From positions 1-64,000 of the forward strand of contig CAMHMN010000004.1 of the NCBI GenBank assembly GCA_946186245.1: a stretch of DNA of 64,000 nucleotides, in the 5' to 3' direction. Positions 59,347 through 64,000 of the stretch are shown here, in pieces. The notes under the pieces were generated by a model, which worked only from the letters and a program-made list of their open reading frames with translations, did not search any database and was not told where the DNA came from. The position numbers were made by a program, and so were the translations under genes. The DNA comes from an uncultured Clostridia bacterium (GTDB lineage: Bacteria > Bacillota > Clostridia > Oscillospirales > Acutalibacteraceae). Numbering within the stretch: the first letter of the stretch is position 1; each line of letters begins with the position of its first letter.

Positions 59347-60582
59347 TCAGTCCCTGCCGAAAAGATCTCTGGTATAAACCTTGTCCGAGACATCGAGCAG
59401 GTCCTCGGTAATTCTGTTGGCCACGATCGTATCCGACAGGGCTTTGAACCTGTCCAGATCATTGACGACAGGATTCCCCGAAAAATCATCGGTATTCTCA
59501 AGGGAGGGTTCGTAGATGATGACCCTGATGCCCTTGGATTTCAGACGCCTGACTATGCCCAGGACACTGGAATGCCGGAAGTTGTCGCTGTTGCTTTTCA
59601 TGGTCAGCCGATAGATTCCGATGACTTTGCCGGCGAGCTCCTCGGGCTTCGCACCCTGCCCACGGTCTGTGCGGAGAGCCGTTTCTTGCAGCAAATCTTC
59701 CGCGATGAAATCCTTCCTTGTGCGGTTGCTTTCCACAATCGCGGTGATCATATTCTGAGGCACGTCGGCGTAGTTAGCCAGAAGCTGCCGCGTGTCTTTT
59801 GGCAGGCAGTAGCCGCCGTAACCGAAGGAGGGATTGTTATAATACCGGCCGATTCGGGGGTCGAAGCATACGCCGTCAATGATGGATCGGGTATTGAGTC
59901 CCTTGACCTTGGCGTAGGTGTCCAGTTCGTTGAAATAGCTGATGCGAAGCGCCAGATAAGTATTGGAAAAGAGTTTGACGGCTTCGGCTTCTGTGAATCC
60001 CATATACAGCACGTCGATATTCTGCTTGATTGCGCTGTTTACGAGCAAATCCGCAAAGGTCTCCGCCGCTTTTCTGCATTTTTCGTCGCATCCCAGAATA
60101 ATTCTGCTGGGATAGAGATTATCGTACAGCGCTTTGGACTCCCGGAGAAATTCGGGAGAAAACATGATCCGGTCGCATCGGAAAAGCGCACGGATTCTTT
60201 CGGTATAACCGACGGGAACGGTGCTCTTTATCACGATGTAGGCGTCGCTGTTGACAGCCAGTACAGACGAAATAACCGATTCAACTGCTGAGCAGTCAAA
60301 AAAATTCTTCTCCGGATCATAGTTGGTAGGCGTTGCGACAATTACATATTCGGCTGAAGAATAAGCGCTGGCAGCGTCCGATGTGGCGGTCAGTGTGAGA
60401 TTTCGCTCCGCAGATTCGGCAAGATATTTCTCGATGTATTCGTCCCGTATCGGACTGATTCTCCGATTGATCATATCAATCTTCTGGGGCAAAACGTCCA
60501 CCGCGGTGACATCATTGTTCTGAGAAAGCAAAACCGCCAATGAAAGCCCGACATATCCGGTGCCGGCGATCGCGATTTTCAT
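59347..60582 (-). CDS. ugd: UDP-glucose 6-dehydrogenase
   Basis: 411 aa. It oxidises UDP-glucose to UDP-glucuronate. NAD loop IAGTGYVGLSLAVLLSQ at the N-terminus, IKSTVPVGYT, SPEFLRESKALYD, and the catalytic-Cys motif GYGGYCLPKDT near residue 253, the form typical of the UDP-glucose branch. First gene of the long minus-strand polysaccharide operon, about 40 bases after a perfect promoter. Confidence 0.94.
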   Translation of the reverse strand: MKIAIAGTGYVGLSLAVLLSQNNDVTAVDVLPQKIDMINRRISPIRDEYIEKYLAESAERNLTLTATSDAASAYSSAEYVIVATPTNYDPEKNFFDCSAVESVISSVLAVNSDAYIVIKSTVPVGYTERIRALFRCDRIMFSPEFLRESKALYDNLYPSRIILGCDEKCRKAAETFADLLVNSAIKQNIDVLYMGFTEAEAVKLFSNTYLALRISYFNELDTYAKVKGLNTRSIIDGVCFDPRIGRYYNNPSFGYGGYCLPKDTRQLLANYADVPQNMITAIVESNRTRKDFIAEDLLQETALRTDRGQGAKPEELAGKVIGIYRLTMKSNSDNFRHSSVLGIVRRLKSKGIRVIIYEPSLENTDDFSGNPVVNDLDRFKALSDTIVANRITEDLLDVSDKVYTRDLFGRD

Positions 60583-60624
60583 AACTAAAAAACCTCTGAA
60601 TACGAATGATAAATGATTTCATTA

Positions 60625-60653
60625 ATTATAGCATATGACTGTAGATTTTGCAA
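60625..60653 (-). promoter_or_regulatory. Promoter of the surface-polysaccharide operon
   Basis: On the minus strand TTGCAA, a 17-bp spacer ending TATGC and a perfect TATAAT, about 45 bases before ugd. It is the only clear promoter found upstream of the twelve co-oriented genes down to 49010. Confidence 0.8.
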
Positions 60654-60738
60654 CGATGTTTACATTTTTTTTATATATTAATTTGCTGTTAATAGGTCAT
60701 AATACACCAAAAGAAGGGCATTTTCCGGCGGTTTGCGG

Positions 60739-60767
60739 TTGCTTTTTCCGGTTGTTTATGCTACAAT
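60739..60767 (+). promoter_or_regulatory. Promoter of the 72-aa gene
   Basis: TTGCTT at 60739-60744, a 17-bp spacer ending TATGC and TACAAT at 60762-60767, about 50 bases before the gene. Confidence 0.75.
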
Positions 60768-60817
60768 ACAGATGACCGCTGGAAGCTGAAAACCGGAACA
60801 AAGGAGAGAAAAGCGCA

Positions 60818-61036
60818 ATGTCAATTCTGAAGAAACACGATGCCGGCGCAAAATACGACAGTGAGCGGATGACGCCGGTGATACGGTGCAGCATATGTAC
60901 AGGCGAACAGGTGGCGGGTTTCCGCGACAATGCCACCGGCAAGTTCACCGACGTCATGCTGCTGCAAAACCGTCACGACCTGGATGCTTTCCGCAAAAAA
61001 TACGGCATAAAGGGTGAAATAGAAAAGATTTACTGA
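60818..61036 (+). CDS. Small conserved-looking protein (72 aa)
   Basis: 72 aa, charged, no span. It contains RCSICTGEQVAGF with two cysteines three apart, and then a compact helical part ending FRKKYGIKGEIEKIY. Similar short proteins are common in Firmicutes and are sometimes mislabelled aspartate dehydrogenase; that name fits no visible motif. A CxxC pair suggests metal or redox binding. It has an AAAGGAG site and its own promoter, so it is probably a real gene. Function unknown. Confidence 0.75.
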   Translation: MSILKKHDAGAKYDSERMTPVIRCSICTGEQVAGFRDNATGKFTDVMLLQNRHDLDAFRKKYGIKGEIEKIY

Positions 61037-61059
61037 GAATCATTTGTTGAAAATAACAG

Positions 61060-61088
61060 TTGCAAAACCCGTTGCCATAGCGTATAAT
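61060..61088 (+). promoter_or_regulatory. Promoter of the Cys T-box operon
   Basis: TTGCAA at 61060-61065, a 17-bp spacer and TATAAT at 61083-61088. Transcription would begin near 61095, just before the T-box stem I. Confidence 0.8.
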
Positions 61089-61094
61089 GAATAA

Positions 61095-61380
61095 TAAGAT
61101 GCAGAGATAAAAATATCAAAAATGCTCAGAGGGAGAAGTAATCCGTGCGCACGGCATTCAGAGAAGGAACGTCATCGGCTGCAAGCGTTCCCTGTACGGC
61201 ACGTGGATGAATGCACCCTTCATTATGCAGGTGCGAGGAATGCTGTCAGTATTCGCACACGTTTTCGCCGCGTTAAGGCGCTTTCGAGTGATAAACAGGA
61301 GTGGAACCGTGGATTTACCCAGCGTAATTTCGCCTCCGATGGGTTGCTTTTTGCGACGCGTCGGGGCGTTTTTGTTTTTT
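61095..61380 (+). promoter_or_regulatory. T-box leader, cysteine-specific
   Basis: All parts of a T-box riboswitch are seen. Stem I base GAGGG/CCCTTC, with specifier loop GATGAATGCACC giving codon UGC (Cys, 61212-61214). Above it ATCC..GTGC/GCAC..GGAT, then AGAGA and GGAACG/CGTTCC with GGCTGCAAG in the distal loop. The T-box proper is TGGAACC (61302-61308). Its antiterminator pairing GGAG/CTCC competes with the terminator (CGCCTCCGA pairing with TCGGGGCG at 61331-61368, then GTTTTTGTTTTTT). Uncharged tRNA-Cys should switch on the genes downstream. Confidence 0.93.
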
Positions 61381-61409
61381 ATCAATTATTCTGAAAGGAC
61401 ACAGTGAAA

Positions 61410-62339
61410 ATGAGTGAATTAATACGTGCGCGTGAAGTGATGGCGAAAAAGATGAACGTCATGGTGCGCAAGATCGAGGGAATCACCTCGTTTGTGCTTG
61501 CCGGACAGGACGAGAATACCCCCGGTGAGATTTATTTTGTAGTGGGGGCAGATGCAGACACGGCTCTTTCCAAGGTGCTGACCGACCTGAATTTCCTGAT
61601 AACCAATTTCCTCCGGCCCAGTGATTCCCAGAAGTCCGAGTCTGACGGACGCATGCAGGTGGATTATCAGTTCGACGTCGGGCTGACCGCACATGTGATT
61701 GTCTGCGGCGAGACGGATTTCCCGGCTTTTGAGTGGTGGGTTCCGTATCTTGACAAAAACGGAGCGGCTGCGGGATTTTATCCGCCTGCCGTCCGAAAAG
61801 CGTATGATCCTACCACCGATGAACCCGCGCCGGATCCTGCCTTATCCGATGAGCCGGAGGAGGAAGATGCTTCCGTCCCTGAAGAAGACGGGAAGCCGGC
61901 CCAATTGCCGGCGCAGCCGTCTCAGCCCCCCGTGCCCGAGCCGACCGCAGCCGAGCCTGCCGTGAATCCGCCGACGCCCGCGCCCGAATCCGCCCCCGAG
62001 CCCGCGCCTGTGCGCGAACCGGCTCCGGAGCCGACCGAAAGGGACAAATGGAACTATTTCTACGACAGGGTGAATATTGCCAAGCACGCGATTTCAGGCG
62101 GTTCGGTGATTTATGCGTGCGAAACGATAGGCGAGCTTCGCAAGCTGCTGATCAAAATGATATGCCAGCTCAACGGGATAAACGAGAATTATCTGCGCAG
62201 CATCGACCTTTTGCCGGAGAATCACCGCGCGGCGCTTCTCAAAACCTATCCCTCAAAGCCGGAAAGCGGCCCGATGATTTCTGCGCTCGCCGCAGAGCTT
62301 TCCATATTTGAGGAGCTGATGAAGAGACTGTCGCGCTGA
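61410..62339 (+). CDS. Uncharacterised two-domain protein at the head of the Cys T-box operon
   Basis: 309 aa from the ATG at 61410 (AAAGGA ten bases upstream; a GTG two codons earlier is possible). Domain 1, about residues 1-130, is alpha/beta: VRKIEGITSFVLAGQDENTPGEIYFVVG and MQVDYQFDVGLTAHVIV. A Pro/Glu/Ala-rich linker (about 140-210) separates it from a helical domain 2 beginning WNYFYDRVNIAKHAISGGSVIYACETIGELRKLL, a layout that recalls a nucleotidyltransferase with its helical partner, but no catalytic GSx10DxD motif is visible. No signal or span. Being under a Cys T-box with cysE and cysS ties it to cysteine supply or use; role unknown. Confidence 0.75.
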   Translation: MSELIRAREVMAKKMNVMVRKIEGITSFVLAGQDENTPGEIYFVVGADADTALSKVLTDLNFLITNFLRPSDSQKSESDGRMQVDYQFDVGLTAHVIVCGETDFPAFEWWVPYLDKNGAAAGFYPPAVRKAYDPTTDEPAPDPALSDEPEEEDASVPEEDGKPAQLPAQPSQPPVPEPTAAEPAVNPPTPAPESAPEPAPVREPAPEPTERDKWNYFYDRVNIAKHAISGGSVIYACETIGELRKLLIKMICQLNGINENYLRSIDLLPENHRAALLKTYPSKPESGPMISALAAELSIFEELMKRLSR

Positions 62340-62378
62340 TCGGGGCTTTATTTGAATTGATTTTAGGAGCTGATGAAT

Positions 62379-63041
62379 ATGTCGAGTTACCGTCAGGATC
62401 TGATCAGGGCGATCATGGAGAGAGATCCCGCAGCCCGCAGCGCGATGGAAGTCAGGATGCTTTATCCCGGCTATAAGGCACTTATGTCACACAGACGCGC
62501 CAACTGGTGTTTCCGCCACAATCTGAAATTACTGGCCCGCTGGATAAGCGAACGCGCTAAGAGGAAAACCGGCATAGAGATCCATCCCGCCGCCAGAATC
62601 GGCAGGGGAGTGCTGATCGATCACGGAATGGGCGTGGTCATAGGCGAAACCGCCGAGGTGGGCGACGGATGCACCATCTATCAGGGCGTGACGCTGGGCG
62701 GCACCGGCAAGGATACCGGCAAGCGTCATCCCACCATCGGAAACAATGTCCTCATCGGTTCCGGCGCGAAGGTACTGGGGCCGTTCAAGGTAGGGGATAA
62801 CGCACGCATTGCCGCGGGCGCGGTGGTACTCAATGAAGTGCCCGCCAACGCAACCGCCGTTGGGGTGCCGGCAAGGGTCGTGCGCGTAGCCGGTCAGCCG
62901 ATTCCCGCCTGCGATCTCGACCAGATTCATTACGCCGATCCGGTCGCGCAGGATATCTGCCGGCTTCAGAACGAAATCGTCCGTCTCCAGAAAAAGCTCG
63001 ACATGGGCGGTCTGGAAAACACCGACGGAGGAGGCATTTGA
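62379..63041 (+). CDS. cysE: Serine O-acetyltransferase
   Basis: 220 aa. It makes O-acetylserine, the direct precursor of cysteine. The N-terminal helical part has DPAARSAMEVRMLYPGYKAL, and the left-handed beta-helix repeats follow (GIEIHPAARIGRGVLIDHGMGVVIGETAEVGDG). Catalytic His is in DHGMGVVIG and LGGTGKDTGKRHP. The ATG at 62379 is preferred because AGGAG lies nine bases upstream; an ATG two codons earlier is too close. Cys T-box control fits its role. Confidence 0.96.
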   Translation: MSSYRQDLIRAIMERDPAARSAMEVRMLYPGYKALMSHRRANWCFRHNLKLLARWISERAKRKTGIEIHPAARIGRGVLIDHGMGVVIGETAEVGDGCTIYQGVTLGGTGKDTGKRHPTIGNNVLIGSGAKVLGPFKVGDNARIAAGAVVLNEVPANATAVGVPARVVRVAGQPIPACDLDQIHYADPVAQDICRLQNEIVRLQKKLDMGGLENTDGGGI

Positions 63042-63148
63042 GCGCGGCTTTACCCATGTGAATCCGCTGAATGAATGGCGAATACTGAATAGTGAAGAAT
63101 GTCGGAAGGGCTTCGCCCTTGGAATATATTTTTTTGGAGGAGTTACTT
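63042..63148. other. Gap between cysE and cysS
   Basis: About 107 bp with a small hairpin AAGGGCTTCGCCCTT near 63105-63119 just before the cysS ribosome site. It resembles part of the repeat-type hairpins elsewhere but no further match was seen. Confidence 0.4.
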
Positions 63149-64000
63149 ATGAGAATATTCAATACGCTTACGCGAAAGATGGAGGAATTCGTTCCCCAGG
63201 TGGAGAATGAGGTCAAAATGTATGCCTGCGGTCCCACCGTCTACAACCTCATTCACATCGGAAACGCGCGTCCCATCATCACCTTCGACACCCTGCGCCG
63301 TTACTTTGAATGGCGGGGAATGAAGGTGACCTTCGTGCAGAATTTCACCGATGTGGACGACAAGATCATCAACAAAGCAAAGGCGGAGGGGGTTGACTTC
63401 AAGGTCATCTCCGAGCGCTACATAGAGGAGTACTGGAAGGATGTCAAGGCTCTCGGCGTCAAGCCCGCCAATATTCACCCCAAGGCAACCGAAAACATCG
63501 ACAAGATCATCGAGATTATCTCTACGCTGGTGGAGAAGGGACACGCCTATGAGGCGCAGGGAGACGTGTATTTCAGCACCAAGACCTTCCCCGGATACGG
63601 CAAGCTCTCCCATCTGCCGCTGGAAGACCTCGTGGCGGGAGCCAGCGAACGTGTCGACACAGGCGACATCAAGCGTGACCGCGCCGATTTCGCACTCTGG
63701 AAAGCCGCCAAGGAAGGCGAACCCTACTGGGATTCACCGTGGGGCAAGGGCAGACCCGGCTGGCACATTGAATGCTCCGCCATGAATATTGCGCTGCTGG
63801 GTGACACCATCGACCTGCACTGCGGCGGACAGGATCTGATATTCCCGCACCACGAGAACGAGATCGCACAGTCGGAATGCTGCACCGGCAAGCCCTTTGC
63901 ACTCTATTGGATGCACAACGGCTTCATCAATGTGGACAACCAGAAGATGAGCAAGTCGCTCGGCAATTTCTTTACCGTACGCGACGTGGGCGAGGCTTAC
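63149..64000 (+). CDS. cysS: Cysteinyl-tRNA synthetase (5' part, runs off window)
   Basis: The first 284 codons of CysS, which charges tRNA-Cys. The zinc Cys in [19 protein letters not shown] with the HIGH-equivalent [26 protein letters not shown] and [12 protein letters not shown] (two more zinc ligands) and the KMSKS loop ([10 protein letters not shown]) near residue 270 are all present. TTGGAGGAG precedes the ATG. The gene is intact up to the window edge. It belongs to the Cys T-box operon and matches the specifier codon. Confidence 0.98.
   Translation, partial: MRIFNTLTRKMEEFVPQVENEVKMYACGPTVYNLIHIGNARPIITFDTLRRYFEWRGMKVTFVQNFTDVDDKIINKAKAEGVDFKVISERYIEEYWKDVKALGVKPANIHPKATENIDKIIEIISTLVEKGHAYEAQGDVYFSTKTFPGYGKLSHLPLEDLVAGASERVDTGDIKRDRADFALWKAAKEGEPYWDSPWGKGRPGWHIECSAMNIALLGDTIDLHCGGQDLIFPHHENEIAQSECCTGKPFALYWMHNGFINVDNQKMSKSLGNFFTVRDVGEAY

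Larger units (their letters stand above)
60583..60817. promoter_or_regulatory. Divergent promoter region
   Basis: 235 bp between the polysaccharide operon (minus) and the 72-aa gene (plus). Each side has its own promoter, listed separately. No RNA fold or gene was seen in the rest. Confidence 0.5.

Noticed and set aside
61122-61407. Small open frames over the T-box leader
   Set aside because: They follow the RNA fold of the leader rather than codon bias and have no suitable ribosome sites; the T-box explains the sequence.
1-64000. CRISPR arrays, prophage or insertion sequences
   Set aside because: No regularly spaced repeats of 25-40 bp, no cas, integrase, transposase or phage structural genes were seen. 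The only repeat family is the non-coding one described.

Overview
The window reads as chromosomal core DNA from an anaerobic Gram-positive bacterium of the class Clostridia, most likely an Oscillospiraceae/Ruminococcaceae relative. The support is: strong AAGGAGG-type ribosome binding sites with many TTG and GTG starts; a cysteine T-box leader and a NiCo (czcD-type) riboswitch; a PASTA-type division PBP; a DNPR-motif (meso-DAP type) MurE; the rpsF-ssb-rpsR order; and a SpoIID-like protein. No phage, insertion sequence or CRISPR array was seen. This placement is inference from gene content, not a database match.

Layout. 0.3-8.2 kb: tRNA-Pro, a MATE exporter, an AraC regulator, an L,D-transpeptidase, then uvrC and the rsmD-coaD-coiled-coil operon. 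8.3-23.4 kb: the dcw division and wall cluster (mraZ, rsmH, ftsL, pbp, murE, murF, mraY, ftsW, murG, ftsQ/divIB, ftsZ). It has no murD, murC or ftsA and contains hairpins that look like internal terminators. Its promoter, followed by three TGGG boxes spaced exactly 21 bp apart, is separated from mraZ by a hairpin-rich dispersed repeat. 23.5-31.4 kb: uridine phosphorylase, a DivIVA-like coiled-coil protein, a pseudouridine synthase, the rpsF-ssb-rpsR operon, two metal-dependent hydrolases and a sugar-type MFS carrier. 31.6-34.3 kb: a tandem pair of 412-residue membrane proteins of unknown function, separated by a second copy of the dispersed repeat. 34.6-44.9 kb: an ABC exporter, tRNA-Ser, recJ, the bifunctional (p)ppGpp enzyme Rel, an HD phosphohydrolase, a polyprenyl-phosphate-type glycosyltransferase and a SpoIID/peptidoglycan-binding pair. 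45-49 kb: a MerR-controlled ABC transporter and a CDF metal exporter under a NiCo riboswitch.

49.0-60.6 kb is a long minus-strand surface-polysaccharide operon. It makes GDP-fucose (manA, manC, gmd, fcl) and two UDP-uronic acid type sugars, and carries several glycosyltransferases including a TagA/WecG enzyme. One GT4 glycosyltransferase is split into two overlapping frames. No flippase, polymerase or initiating transferase is present in the window.

60.8-64 kb holds a 72-aa protein, then a cysteine-specific T-box leader controlling an uncharacterised two-domain protein, cysE and cysS; cysS runs off the window end.

The points most worth a second look are the dispersed repeat wedged between the dcw promoter/operator and mraZ, the tandem GT-C-like membrane proteins, the unknown gene heading the Cys T-box operon, the MerR-membrane-zinc-ribbon regulator, and the split glycosyltransferase at a poly-T tract.
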